Assembly: GCA_030035585.1 (NCBI GenBank)
Contig: CM057477.1
Location: forward strand, 60,121,447 to 60,185,446
Direction: 5' to 3'
DNA: 64,000 bases
DNA from: Dugong dugon
Taxonomy: Eukaryota; Chordata; Mammalia; Sirenia; Dugongidae
Under the pieces are notes generated by a model that was not told where the DNA came from, made no database searches, and worked only from the letters and a program-made list of their open reading frames with translations. How positions within the stretch are numbered: the stretch's first letter is position 1; every line of letters begins with the position of its first letter. The position numbers and the translations under genes are program-made. Below are positions 1 to 10,069 of the stretch, piece after piece.

Positions 1-211
1 ATGGATTATACCTCAGCATAAAGAAAACAAAAATCCTCACAACTGGACCAATAAGCAGCATTATGATAAACGGAAAAAATATCGAAGAAGTTGTCAAGCA
101 TTTCATTTTACTTGGCTCCACAATCAACAACCCATGGAAGCAATAATCAAGAAATCAAACGACATATTGCTTTGGGCAAATCTGCTGCAAAAGACTTCTT
201 TAAAGTGTTAC
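1..211 (+). mobile_element. RTE-class LINE fragment (truncated by window edge)
   Basis: This piece reads in the coding direction of the RTE element seen again at 22313-23555 and 59943-60512. It covers the part of ORF2 just after the reverse transcriptase core and contains the shared run 'gggcaaatctgctgcaaaag'. Several in-frame stops make it dead. It ends abruptly near 211, without the usual (aac)n tail, so its 3' part has been lost. Confidence 0.8.
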
Positions 212-236
212 TGTATTTTGTCTTCTTTAAAGTGTT
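195..236. repeat. Short direct repeat at the RTE break
   Basis: The 15-mer 'cttctttaaagtgtt' occurs at 195-209 and again at 222-236. The first copy is RTE sequence and the second lies just past the end of recognisable RTE homology. It may mark the deletion or duplication that removed the RTE 3' end. Confidence 0.5.
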
Positions 237-239
237 CTA

Positions 240-1058
240 TTACTTTTAAAATATACTATATTTTCAGAAATATCTGTCTGCTTATGACTCGGCCAACTAT
301 CTTTGATTGAACTGTTCTCTCCTTGTTCAAGTTGTTTAAGAAAATGTCACGATAAAACGTTGATAGTGTCCATGGCAAGACTCAGAAAAATGACCCACAG
401 GTCTAATTCCATTCTGAGGAATTCAAGGGACTTTCCAACTTAATTCATTTGGATTCCATTTGGAATTTAGAGTTCAGAAAGGGGCTGATAGAAGCATATG
501 TTTTTACCATCTATAGAGACAGGATTTACAAACCAGATGATTATGTTTAACTTTCAGGAACAAACTTCTAAGCATCATCAAGTTTTGTTACAGACGTGTT
601 CACAAACAAATGGTGTGTGGTATATGACATTACTGATCTACCTAATCTTTTTATTTAACTTCCAAGGGCTTTACGTGACAACAGTTTATTAGTCTACTTA
701 CAGGAATGGGTTTGTTTTGTTTTTTTGAAGAGTCAGATTTTTTCCGCTAACCCCTTGTCATTCCTTAAATGAGCCTGAATTATCAAAATATTATCATTTT
801 GTGAATTTATGACGTTGGATATTTCTCAAAATGATGAGGCTTTAATTTCAATCTTTTCATCATACGGAGATTTTGTTGCAATGGTGAGTTCCTTCTTTGA
901 TCTATATAGAGCGCGTAACCCTTTTCTCTTTATTCCTAATCTGTCCTTATCCCCAGTGTTAATGAAAGTTCTGCTAGTTCTCTTTTCCCCTCACTTTTCT
1001 AAACCAGATACATAAACAACTCAAGGAAGGAAACCACTGGTGTCTCGCCTAGACATGT
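240..1058. other. Stretch without a recognised feature
   Basis: This is AT-rich sequence with no coding potential beyond short chance frames and no repeat family that I recognise. Confidence 0.5.
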
Positions 1059-1252
1059 AAAACCCATTACCGTCAAGTTGGTATTGACTTATGACGATCC
1101 CATGTGTTACAGAGCAGAACTGCTCCACAGGGTTTTCTTGGCTGTAATCTTTATGGAAGCAGTTCGCCAGGCCTTTCTTCCACAGAGCTGCTGGGTGGAT
1201 TTGAACCACCAACCTTTAGGTTAGCAGTTGATTACAAACTGCTTTTATAACC
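1059..1252 (-). mobile_element. AfroSINE, long type
   Basis: Read on the minus strand it has the tRNA-like head with a B-box-like 'ggttcaaatcca', the middle block around 'ggcctggcgaactgcttcc', and the RTE-like tail ending near 'cgacggtaatgggtt'. It is moderately diverged. Confidence 0.85.
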
Positions 1253-1477
1253 TTCCAATGAATGCCCCCAACAATGTCTTCAGGCTCTGGCCCCCATGAT
1301 TCAAGTGTGTACCCTCTGGGGTGTTGATGCCTTTCAGATGAGGGCAGTCAATTCTTGCCTAAACTGACTGGCCAGCCCATCTGAGCACCTAGCAGAGCCC
1401 TCTGTTGTAGATGACTTGTTCCTGACTCAGGCAAAGTTAGCTTAATGAGCTTTGGACTGGACTTTGGGACTTCGGGA

Positions 1478-1502
<25 letters not shown>
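1478..1502. repeat. Poly-T tract
   Basis: A run of about 25 T lies just upstream of an AfroSINE in the opposite sense. It is probably a relic poly-A tail of a minus-strand retroposon, or a simple repeat. Confidence 0.8.
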
Positions 1503-1508
<6 letters not shown>

Positions 1509-1520
1509 TCTTGACCTTAG

Positions 1521-1682
1521 GGGAGCCCTGGTGGCACAGTGGTTAAGAGCTCGGCTGCTAACCAAAAGATCGACAGTTTGAGTCCACCAGCCACTCCTTG
1601 GAAACACTATGGGGCAGTTCTACTCTGTCCTATAGGGTTGCTATGAGTTGAAATTGACTGGATGGCAACGGGTTTTGGTTTT
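1521..1682 (+). mobile_element. AfroSINE, short type
   Basis: It begins 'ggagccctggtggcacagtg' and ends 'gatggcaacgggttttggtt'. The short type goes from the tRNA-like head ('ccactccttggaaac') straight to the RTE-like tail ('ggggcagttctactctgtcc'), without the middle 'agaaagacctggc' block. Confidence 0.93.
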
Positions 1683-1839
1683 AATCTTAGAACATCGCTT
1701 CACCTCTCTGGTCTTTAATTCCGTGATAATCTTAAAGGTCTATTCTGGCTCTGAAATTCTATGATACAAATAAAAGAGGTGGGGGCTGGGGGAAGCAATC
1801 AAATGTTCTATCACAGCTTAAGTCAGGATGTAGTTTATA

Positions 1840-2105
1840 GCCTTGTCTTCACCAAGACTTCCCAGATGCCTCTTCTCCTTCCCCCAAGTCCCAGAGTTCA
1901 TCATTCCTTCCATTGGGTTCCCACAGTGCTTTATCCTTAACCATTCCCCACTGGAAAATTTATCATGTGATGTAATTATCTGCTTATATTATCTGTCTTC
2001 TCTGTGAGGCCATGATCCCCTGGAGGGCAGGAAATGGATCTCCCTCATCTTTGTATTTCCAGCCTCGTGCCCAGAATCTGTTATATCATAGGTACCCAGG
2101 GATAC
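1840..2105 (+). mobile_element. L2 3' region
   Basis: It shows the typical L2 tail order: 'gacttcccagatgcctc', a C-rich stretch, 'ggagggcaggaaatgg', then 'tgtatttccagcctcgtgcc'. It is an old, diverged relic. Confidence 0.6.
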
Positions 2106-2174
2106 ATCTATAGGGGTAAAAAGCAAAAACTCTGAGATCCTGAGACTTTTCCTTATCAGAAGACTGAACTGGGG

Positions 2175-2290
2175 TCAAGAGACCCTGGTTCTGCAGCCGA
2201 CCAGCTCTGGGCCCTTGCACAACTCCTTAAGCCTGTAGTTTGCCATAATCACTGGGTTGGGCTAAGGATTAAATAAAATGATGCACAAGA
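2175..2290 (+). mobile_element. MIR fragment
   Basis: It carries the MIR core pattern 'ctctgggcccttgcacaact', then 'gggctaaggattaaataaaatgat'-like sequence as in the MIR 3' half. It is diverged. Confidence 0.5.
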
Positions 2291-2309
2291 AAACAATGTG
2301 AAAAATAAA

Positions 2310-2480
2310 GTAATAGCCACCATTTCTTGAGCCCATACTAAACCTAGCGTTACCATCCCCATTTTATTGACAAGGAAATGAAGACTCAGAAAGTCTTGGA
2401 TGACTTTTCAAGGCACTATAGTTAGCAAGTGTATAGGCTGGGATTTACAACTCATGCTCTTTCCACTACACCACACTACC
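2310..2480 (-). mobile_element. MIR fragment
   Basis: The run 'ccccattttattgacaagg' followed by 'aaatgaagactcagaaag' is the reverse complement of the MIR core. 'ctctttccactacaccacac' marks the head side. Confidence 0.6.
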
Positions 2481-2531
2481 TCCTACTATGCAGTGCATGT
2501 TGTTAAATTGATATTTAATGAATACATACTA

Positions 2532-2557
2532 TGTGTGTGTGTGTGTGTGTGTGTGTG
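2532..2557. repeat. (TG)n microsatellite
   Basis: About 13 perfect TG units. It is likely polymorphic. Confidence 0.95.
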
Positions 2558-2559
2558 AG

Positions 2560-2967
2560 ATTGGTGGTGGTGAGGAGGTTGTAAAAATGTAGTACTTAGA
2601 TGCTGCACTCATATTCAGTGTGTATTTTTTTAGTTCTCATCCTATTGAATTTCTCACCACCATTTGACCCTGTTGACTACCTCCTCCTTGAAACACACTC
2701 TTCCGTTGGCTTTTGTAACACAACCCCATCTTTGTGATGACTCCTTTTCAGTCTCCTTTGCAGACTCTTCCTTCTGTACCCCATCATTAAGTGTTGGTGT
2801 TTCTTAAGGCTTGGTGCTAGACCCTCTCCTCTTTTCATTCCGTCTCTCTCCCATGGCATTGTCATTAAGACAAAGGTGGCAGTGACTACTGCTATACTGA
2901 TGCCTGAACGTATATCTCTGACTCCAGACAAGTGTGCCTACTAGACATCTCCTCTTGAATGTCCCCA
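2560..2967. other. Stretch without a recognised feature
   Basis: This is mixed-composition sequence between a microsatellite and an AfroSINE. The open frames are short and look random. Confidence 0.4.
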
Positions 2968-3163
2968 CCCGATTGCCACTGAGTCAATTCCAACCCATAG
3001 CTACCCTATAGTATAGAGTAGAACTGCCCCATAGTTTCCAAGGCTGTAAATCTTCACAGAAGCAGACTGCCACATCTTTCTCCGGCAGAGTGGCTGGTGG
3101 GTTCGAACCGCCAACCTTATCGTTAGCAGCTGGGTGGTTAACCACTGCACCACCAGGGCTCCT
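2968..3163 (-). mobile_element. AfroSINE, long type
   Basis: On the minus strand it starts 'ggagccctggtggtgcagtg', has a B-box-like 'ggttcgaaccc', keeps the 'agaagcagactgcc'-type middle block on the plus strand, and ends near 'ggcaatcgggtggggac'. Confidence 0.9.
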
Positions 3164-3199
3164 TTAAGGTCTCCAAGGCACCACAAATTTAAGTCAAAA

Positions 3200-4295
3200 C
3201 CAAACTCATGCTGTCCACCCTTCCCCCAATGCCCTTACCTGTTTTTCTTCCAGTTGTTTTTCGGAATGCCCTACCATTTATATTAGCCATAAATCCAAGG
3301 TCATCCTTTGGACCTCCCTCCTCTTATGCACTTCCTCCAGATGCAATTCATCACCAACTTCTGCTAATGTTCCCCCTGATTATTTCTCATAATCGCCTGC
3401 TTCTGTCCATACCCACTGCCCGTGACAGTCTGAGCCACCAACCCGTCTCACTAGACTGATGCGCTAGCATCCTAACTTGGTCTTCCTCCATCTTTTCTGC
3501 CTCTCCTCCACCAGTCCCTTTCCGCACTACAGACAAGGTGATCATGTAAGAAATGCACGTGCATTCCTCTCTGCCCCCAGTGGATTTACAGTGCTCTTCG
3601 GGAAGAGACCCAGCGTTTCAAACGGGACACGCTCTTCATGGTCTTGTGCTTGCCTACTCTTTTGGCCTCATCCCGTCCACCTTTCTCTTCTCTCTACGCT
3701 CAGGCCTCACTGGCCTTGAAGTTCTAAGGATTTACCTTCTCCATTCCACAATTGGGTCTTAATATAGGCTGTTTCCTTTCCACCCCTTTCCCCTAGTCTC
3801 CTACTTCACATTTCAGTGTAAGCATCACAGGATCTCTTTTTGCCTGTCACCAGCCTAGAACAAGTTTTATTGCTTCCCCTGCTCACAGAACTGTTTCCTT
3901 CCTTCAGAGGTTGGTAGCACAAATGGTTATCTCGCTCGGTTAACCATTAAACAATTGGAGGTTCGAGTCCACCTAGAGGCACCCCAGAAGAAAGGTCTTG
4001 CAGTCCACTTCTGAAAAATCAGCCATTGAAAACCCCATGGAGCACATTTCTACTCTGACACACAGGGGTTTGCCATGAGTTAGAACTGACTCAACGGCAA
4101 TGGTTTTTTTTTTTTTTTTCTTTAGAGCACAGATATGAGTTAGTAATTATGTCTTACCAGTGTGACGATTTTATTGGTGCAGTCCTCCTCTGAACTGTGG
4201 AAACAGGGACCGTGTCTGGTTTTGCCCACTCTTATAGCCCTAGTGTTGTGTACAGTGCCTGGCACATAGTAGATATTTGAAGATATAAATAAATG
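3200..4295 (+). mobile_element. L2 remnant, split by a SINE
   Basis: The block 3450-3907 resembles the L2 3' region ('ctcttttggcctcatcccgt', 'ctcaggcctcactggcct'). It resumes after the SINE at 4121 and ends with the L2 tail 'gtgcctggcacatagtagat' near 4257. Continuity on both sides of the SINE supports one old element. The 3200-3450 part is less certain. Confidence 0.6.
3908..4120 (+). mobile_element. AfroSINE, long type, inserted in L2
   Basis: It has a tRNA-like head with 'ggttcgagtccaccta', then the middle block 'agaagaaaggtcttgcagtc' and 'aaaatcagccattgaaaacc', then the RTE-like tail 'gagttagaactgactcaacg', and a T-rich end. The middle block matches the RTE 5' region at 56756-56810. Confidence 0.9.
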
Positions 4296-4299
4296 AACC

Positions 4300-4440
4300 C
4301 TAATAATCACAGTATTTTAGAGCTGGATGATAACTTCCTCATTTTAAGAGAGTCGAGGTCCCCTAGCTGGCTAGTTGCAGAACTGGGACTTGAATTGGTG
4401 GTTGAGAGCCCCGGGTTCTTTCCACCTCACCACATTTCCC
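4300..4440. mobile_element. Old MIR/L3-like fragment (tentative)
   Basis: 'ttttagagctggatgataac' and 'gcagaactgggacttgaatt' resemble the old 'agagctggaaggaacc ... ggattcgaacccaggt' mammalian repeat pattern. The family assignment is weak. Confidence 0.35.
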
Positions 4441-4599
4441 CTCAGTGAACTCTAAGAAGTCCACTGCATGAGATAAGTCACAAGGGCTCAAACAGTTGAG
4501 CAACATGTATTTTATGTGGCTTGCCAAAGTTGGAGCAGCTTCCTCTCTCTGAAACAGACTATCCCCACTTATTTTTCATCACAATGTGATAAAAATTTC

Positions 4600-5300
4600 A
4601 GAATCCCACATGTATTAATTTTTTCTCTAGCAACAAATAACCTCCAAATTGCAGCAGCTTACAACCAGAAACATTTCTATTTCACAAGTGGCAAAGTGGT
4701 TAAGTGTTTGGCTGCTATACAGAAGGTTGGCAGTTTGAATCTACCAGTCGCTTCTTGGAAATCCTCTGGGGCAGTTCTAGTCTGTCTTATAGGGTTGCTA
4801 TGAGTCAGAATCGACTCGATGGAAATGGGTTGTGTGTGTGTGTGTTACATGAGGACTGTATGTTGACTGAGGCTGTGTGGGGTGACTGTGAGTCTATTCC
4901 ATGTGTCTTCACATTCTGGGGCCCAGGCTGAAGGATCAGCCTTTATTGGGACACGAGGTTCTCGTGGCAGATGGCAGAAATGCAGGAGAACTTGAGCAGC
5001 TCATGATGCCTCTTAAAGCTTCTGCTGGGATGTGGTATAGCATACCTCAGTCTGCTTGCATTCCTCTGCTCCAAGCCCATCCAAAGGCCATGCCCAACAT
5101 CAGTGGGTGCGAAGAATAATATTCCTAAATGGAAATGAATACTTAGGAACCGTAAGACACCAAAAGACAGAGATAAGTCAAGGGGTTCTGCACGCCCTTT
5201 TTACCCCATCAACTACAATGCCCAAACAAAATCTAGCCTTTGCCTGCATTGATTCCTGTCCTTGCATAAAGGTGGGACTCTCCATAATTTGAGTGGTCCT
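4600..5300. mobile_element. Old LTR-like mammalian repeat, split by a SINE (tentative)
   Basis: Flanks of the SINE read 'caacaaataacctccaaatt ... cttacaaccagaaacatttc' and later 'ggctgaaggatcagccttta'. This recalls the common mammalian repeat that begins 'taacaaattaccccaaaac'. I cannot name the family with certainty. Confidence 0.35.
4686..4831 (+). mobile_element. AfroSINE, short type
   Basis: A tRNA-like head ('gtggcaaagtggttaagtgt') leads directly to 'gggttgctatgagtcagaat' and 'cgactcgatggaaatgggtt', followed by a (GT)n stretch to 4845. Confidence 0.9.
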
Positions 5301-6451
5301 GGGCCCTACAGCTGATCTTGCTCACCTGATGATTGGGAGGCAGTTGAAGAGGGGTCTTGCCTGCCATCTGTAACTACTGGTCTCTGGCCCCAGTTGGAGG
5401 TTTTCTAAGTATTCCCTATAACAGTATGATTTAAGGAGCAGTCTAAAAAAGAGGAGTTTGGTTTGTGGTTTGCTTTCTATTGTTGTTACTATGTCCATGA
5501 TAAACAACACAGGGCCTGTGAAAGGAGAACTAAGAGGTAAAATTGTGGCTCTGTCCCTTTGTTCTCATCTAGGGAATCTTGGGTATGGCTGGGGTAAAGA
5601 CTTCCCATGATGGGGCTGCCAACCACCGTCAGCCCTCTCTTGACACAGTTACAGTAACAGATGCTGGACCCAGGCCTGGCCAATCATAGTACGCTGTCTC
5701 CAAGGCCACAGTAATTGACTGAAGGATGGCCTTGTACGTGAATCAGACCAACAAGAGTCCTTTCCAGGGATTTCATGTGGACATGGAGATGGAGTGTTCT
5801 CTCTTTCCTCCAGAGCTGCTGAGTTGGGATTAGGCAAACTGGAGCTATCTGTGACTTTGTCCTCCTTCTGCCTGGGAGCAGTCCTTCTTTAACAGGACAG
5901 AATAAGACTGACAGAGTTCAGGTTGATGGGGGCGAGTAGAGAGAGAGAGAGAGAGAGACTGATCTGATTAACATTTTGGAGTCCCTGGTGTCCCTAAAGC
6001 CAGCTTTACCCCTGAGATCACAGGTGTAAAGGATCAGAAAGACCTGGATTTGTAGGAAGCCACCTTTGCTGTCATGTGGAGTGAGTTTGCCAGGAATGAT
6101 GCCAACGCGGAAGAAGACAGAGCTGAGAGATTGAGAAGAAGCACTGGCATCCTGACAACAGCATTTGAACTGCCTGAAGCTAACATGACTTCTTAGATGT
6201 CCTGAGCATATGAGCAAATAAATCCCCCTTTTTCTTTAATATTTTGAGTTAGATTTCTTTCATATGACCAATCAAGTTTTACTCATACTGCTAACTAAGC
6301 TACTGTGCATTATTTGAAACAAGATTTTTAAAATTTATATTTGTACTGTGAGGAGAAAAATAAATTATTCAGAGACGCTTGAAAGAAGATTAGGTAATAG
6401 AAGAAATAGCCTATTTTACAACAGCCTTGTAAGTGGCTCTAATAAATCCAG
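5300..6451. other. No gene; possible old LTR-like relic
   Basis: No feature is convincing here. The part from about 5640 to 6230 has a polyadenylation-like 'gcaaataaatcccccttttt' near 6214 and may be a very old LTR. A (GA)n run lies at 5937-5958. Confidence 0.3.
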
Positions 6452-6652
6452 TCTAGTTACCACTGAGTTGATTCCCACTCATGAGGACCCTGTGTGTGCG
6501 GAGTAGAACTGCTCCATAGGGTTTTCATGGCTGTGACCTTTCAGAAGCAGATTGCCAGGCCTTTTTTCCCCAGGTGCCTTTGGGTGGATTCGAACCACCA
6601 ACTTTTCAGTTAGTAGTCAAGCACTTAAATGTTTGAACCACCCAGGGCTCTG
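6452..6652 (-). mobile_element. AfroSINE, long type, with TSD
   Basis: The minus-strand SINE is flanked by the 12-bp direct repeat 'taataaatccag' (6440-6451 and 6653-6664), so both ends are exact. The middle block lies near 6545-6580. Confidence 0.93.
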
Positions 6653-6841
6653 TAATAAATCCAGGCCCCAGTACATTAATTGCCTCCCTACTAAGTTCAA
6701 TTCCACTGAGGTAAAGTAGACTTGTGGTGTCAAGGAAGACACAGGGTCTGTGATCACAATGATTTATTGCCCTTCATCTCTGTCTTGTTGGTGATGATTT
6801 GGAAAGTATTAACATATAAGATCTACAAGGCAGGGATTTTT

Positions 6842-7348
6842 TTTTTTTAATTGTGCTTTAGATGAAGGTTTACAGAGCAAATTAGTTTCTCATTAAACAA
6901 TTAATACACATGTTGTTTTGTGACATTGGCTGCCCACCCTACGACATGTCAACACTCTCCCCTTCTTGAATTTGGGTTCCCCATTACCAGCTTTCCTGTC
7001 CCCTCCTGAATTATAGTCATTGCCACTGGGCTGGTGTGCCCCTTTAGTCTCGTTTTGTTTTATGGGTGTGTCTAATCTTTGGCTGAAGGGTGAACCTCAG
7101 GAGTGACTTCAGTACTGAGTTAAAAGGGAGTCCAGGGGCCTTACTCTCAGGGTTTCTTTAATCTCTGTCAGACTAGGAAGTCTGGTCTTTTTTTGTAAGT
7201 CAGAATTTTGTTCTACATTTTTCTACTGCTCTGTCCGGAACCCTCTATTATTGTGATGCCTATCAGAGCAGTTGATGGTGGTAGCCGAGTACTATCTAGT
7301 TGTGCTGAACTCAGTCTGGTGGAGGCTGTGGTACTTGTGGTCCATTAG
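6842..7348 (-). mobile_element. L1 3' end, 5'-truncated, with 20-bp TSD
   Basis: It matches the 3' UTR of the full L1 at about 52130-52620 in reverse complement. The T-rich start at 6842 is its poly-A tail. The 20-mer 'tctacaaggcagggattttt' flanks it exactly at 6822-6841 and 7349-7368, the hallmark of target-primed reverse transcription. Confidence 0.93.
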
Positions 7349-7386
7349 TCTACAAGGCAGGGATTTTTGTCTGCTATGTCCCCTGT

Positions 7387-7544
7387 GGAGCCCTGGTGGC
7401 ACAGTGGTTAAGTGATAGGGCTGCTAACCAAAAAGTTGGTGGTTCAAATCCACCAGCAGCTCCTTGGAAACCCTATGGGGGCAGTTCTACTCTGTCCTCT
7501 AGGGTCACTGTGGAATCGACTCGATGGCAATGAGCAATGGGTTT
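7387..7544 (+). mobile_element. AfroSINE, short type
   Basis: It begins 'ggagccctggtggcacagtg' and ends 'cgactcgatggcaatgagca'. It lies just after the L1 target duplication. Confidence 0.93.
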
Positions 7545-7645
7545 GTTCTCTATTGTGTCTCTGGTACCTAAAAATCTGCCTGGCTCACAAAAAGTGCTCA
7601 ACAAATATTTTTGAATGAGTAAATAAATGAATAAATGGCGGCAAC
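7545..7645 (+). mobile_element. L2 tail fragment
   Basis: 'gtgctcaacaaatatttttg' followed by 'aatgagtaaataaatgaata' is the typical end of L2. Confidence 0.6.
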
Positions 7646-7722
7646 ATTTACTTTGTACCTGTTGTGTTAAGTAAATTAATAGATGCAAGAGAATTAAAGA
7701 AGTTAGGAATGACTCCCTGCTC

Positions 7723-7775
7723 TCACACACATATGGGGTCATCATGAGTCGGAATTGAGTTCATAGTAATGGGTT
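7723..7775 (+). mobile_element. AfroSINE 3' tail fragment
   Basis: Only the RTE-like tail is present: 'tatggggtcatcatgagtcg' then 'gaattgagttcatagtaatg'. It is a 5'-truncated or partly deleted copy. Confidence 0.7.
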
Positions 7776-7804
7776 TGTGTGTCTTTTTTGTTTTTGTGTT
7801 ACAT

Positions 7805-8012
7805 GGGACTCCCTGGGTGGTGCAGATGGTTAACATGCTAAGCTGCTAACTGAAAGGTTGGCGGTTTGAGTCAACCCAGAAGTTCCTCAGAAGAATGGCC
7901 TGGTGATCTACTTCTGAAAAATCAGCCATTGAAAACCCTATGGAGCATCATTCTATTCTGACGCACATGAGGCCGCCCTGAGCTGGATCCAACTCCACAG
8001 CAACTGGTTTTA
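7805..8012 (+). mobile_element. AfroSINE, long type
   Basis: The head is 'gggactccctgggtggtgca', followed by the middle block 'agaagaatggcctggtgatc' and the tail 'gagctggatccaactccaca'. The short repeat 'tgttaca' flanks it (7798-7804 and 8013-8019). Confidence 0.9.
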
Positions 8013-8820
8013 TGTTACAGGAGCGACATTTTGTAAACTGTCTTACACTTAAACAAATGTAAATTTATAAATGAAATCTGTAAATTGTGTTACATTTACA
8101 TTCACAAATGTCTGTGTAATCTGTTTCCTCCACCTACTTGAGTCTGGGCCTGAGCACTCTGCAAGACTCGCATAGGATATTTGAAATCCCGTTGGCACCA
8201 TTTTCTCATCTGTAAAGGGAAGATCTGAGGGCTGAGCCCCTGCCTATGTTCAGGGGGGTGGGTCAGTAGCTGTGAGGCTCTTGGGCCTTTGAAGGCAGGT
8301 GCTATAAGAACGTGAGACAAAAGTTTCCAGATGAAACAATGGCTGGGAGGCCCTTTGAGGCTGACAGCATCACTGCTACTGATTTCCCCTCTTGCTCTTA
8401 CTGAGACCTTGGCAATGGGTTTGTTGTAAAGTAAGGGGAAAAAAGGTACTGTAATGGTCTGTCATGCCCCCTCCCTCGTCCCCCCCCTGGGGAAGTGGTA
8501 AAGAGGAAAGCACAGGAAGGAGAAAGGCTGTGGGGTGGTCTGGGGGTGGTTCTCAATAGTCTCTTATTCAGAAGGGGAGAGGTGTTGAAACTGCCCCGTG
8601 CACACTCAGCTCCCTGTTGGCAGAATGTGTCATGTGCCTTGAGCTTGCTGCAGTGGTGGTTCTCTCAGCCGGGCTGCCCTCATCTCCTCCAGCCTGGGAG
8701 CCGGTGAAGCTTTCAGGGGCCTGGGGGTGGTGGTTAGTCAGACCCGCCCCAGGTTCCCAGGTCTTTGGTGGGTGCCCGAAGCCAGCACATCGTGTTACTC
8801 TCCATCATTTGCTGCGTGTC
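8013..8820. other. Stretch without a recognised feature
   Basis: The part after 8400 is moderately GC-rich, with open frames up to 98 codons on both strands. None has a recognisable domain and I take them as chance. The block 8105-8148 resembles 9662-9709. Confidence 0.4.
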
Positions 8821-8945
8821 TGTCTCCCCCACTACACTGATAGCTTTAGGGACAGCAGCCGGGTTGTATCCATCTTTACACCATCTCCCCCATGCCAAAC
8901 CCCAAGTGCCTAGCACAGTGCCTGCCAAATAACAAACACTAGTTG
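8820..8945 (+). mobile_element. L2 tail fragment
   Basis: The order 'cactacactgatagctttag', 'ccccaagtgcctagcacagt', 'gcctgccaaataacaaacac' follows the L2 3' end. Confidence 0.5.
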
Positions 8946-9096
8946 CGTAAGAAAAGGGTGCCTCCATTTCAAGCCAGAGGAGTGCTGATGCCTCAGAATG
9001 TGAAGGTCCAGCTAACACAGCCAGGACAGAATTTGCATATGACAGATTTGAATGCTGCAATTGGTTAATTTCTATTCAGCCCACGGATTACTCTAC

Positions 9097-9302
9097 AAGG
9101 AGCCCTGGTGGCTCGGTGGGTAAGCACTTGGCTGCTAACTGAAAGGTTGGTGGTTCAAACCCACCAGTCACTCCCCAGGAGAAAGATGTGGCGGTCTGCT
9201 TCTCTAAAGATTTACAGCCTTGGAAACCCTATGGGACAGTTCTACTCTGTCCTATAGGGTCGCTATGAGTCAGAATCAACTTGATGGCAATGGGTCTATT
9301 GG
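9097..9302 (+). mobile_element. AfroSINE, long type
   Basis: It starts 'aaggagccctggtggctcgg', has 'ctctaaagatttacagcctt' in the middle, and ends 'caacttgatggcaatgggtc'. The 6-mer 'tctaca' flanks it (9091-9096 and 9303-9308). Confidence 0.92.
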
Positions 9303-9345
9303 TCTACATCTGTCTTCTGTATTACCTGTAAGTTTCTTCATGCGT

Positions 9346-9552
9346 GGAGTCCCTGCGTGGTGCAAACGGTTAACATGCTTGGCTGCTAACTGAAAAGTTG
9401 GAGGCTTGAGTCCACCCATAGGCGCCTCAGAAGAAAGGTCTGGCAGTCTAGTCCTGGAAAATCAGCTGTTGAAAACCTTACGGAGCACAGTTCTACTCTG
9501 ACACACATGGGGTCACCATGAATTGGAGTTGACTTGAAGGCAACAGGTTTTA
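9346..9552 (+). mobile_element. AfroSINE, long type
   Basis: It starts 'ggagtccctgcgtggtgcaa', has the RTE-like middle 'agaagaaaggtctggcagtc', and ends 'gttgacttgaaggcaacagg'. It is the second of three same-strand copies within 1 kb. Confidence 0.92.
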
Positions 9553-10069
9553 TTTATGGGTAGAGATACAATCTCATTTATATTTATAACCTCTGTTTGT
9601 ACTTCCTACCCTCCCAGCCCCCAACTTCTAGTCTAATTCTCTGTACATAGTAGGTATTTCATAAACGTCTGTGTAATCTAAGTTTCCTCAGCCTACATGA
9701 ATCTGGGCGGTTGTGGTGGGCTGAACAGGGGTCCCTGAATATGTCCTCATCCTAATCCCTAGAACCTGCAAAAGTTACCTTATATGGCAAAAAGGGACTT
9801 GGCAGATGTGATTAAGTTAAGGGTCTTGAGATGATGAGGTCATCCTGTATTATCTGGGTGGACCCGATGTAGTCATAACAGACGTGAGAATAGGGAAATA
9901 GGAGGGTCAGGGGATCTCTGGGTGTTGTAAATGGTTAAAATACTTGGCTGCTAACTTAAAGGTTGGAGATTTTAGTCCTACCAGGGATGCCTCGGAAGAA
10001 AGGTCTGGTAATCTACTTCCAAAAAATTAGCCATTGAAAACCCTATGGAGAACAGCTCTACTCTGACAC

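Noticed and set aside
2532-2557. Z-DNA or regulatory role for the (TG)n tract
   Set aside because: It is a short ordinary microsatellite with no supporting context.
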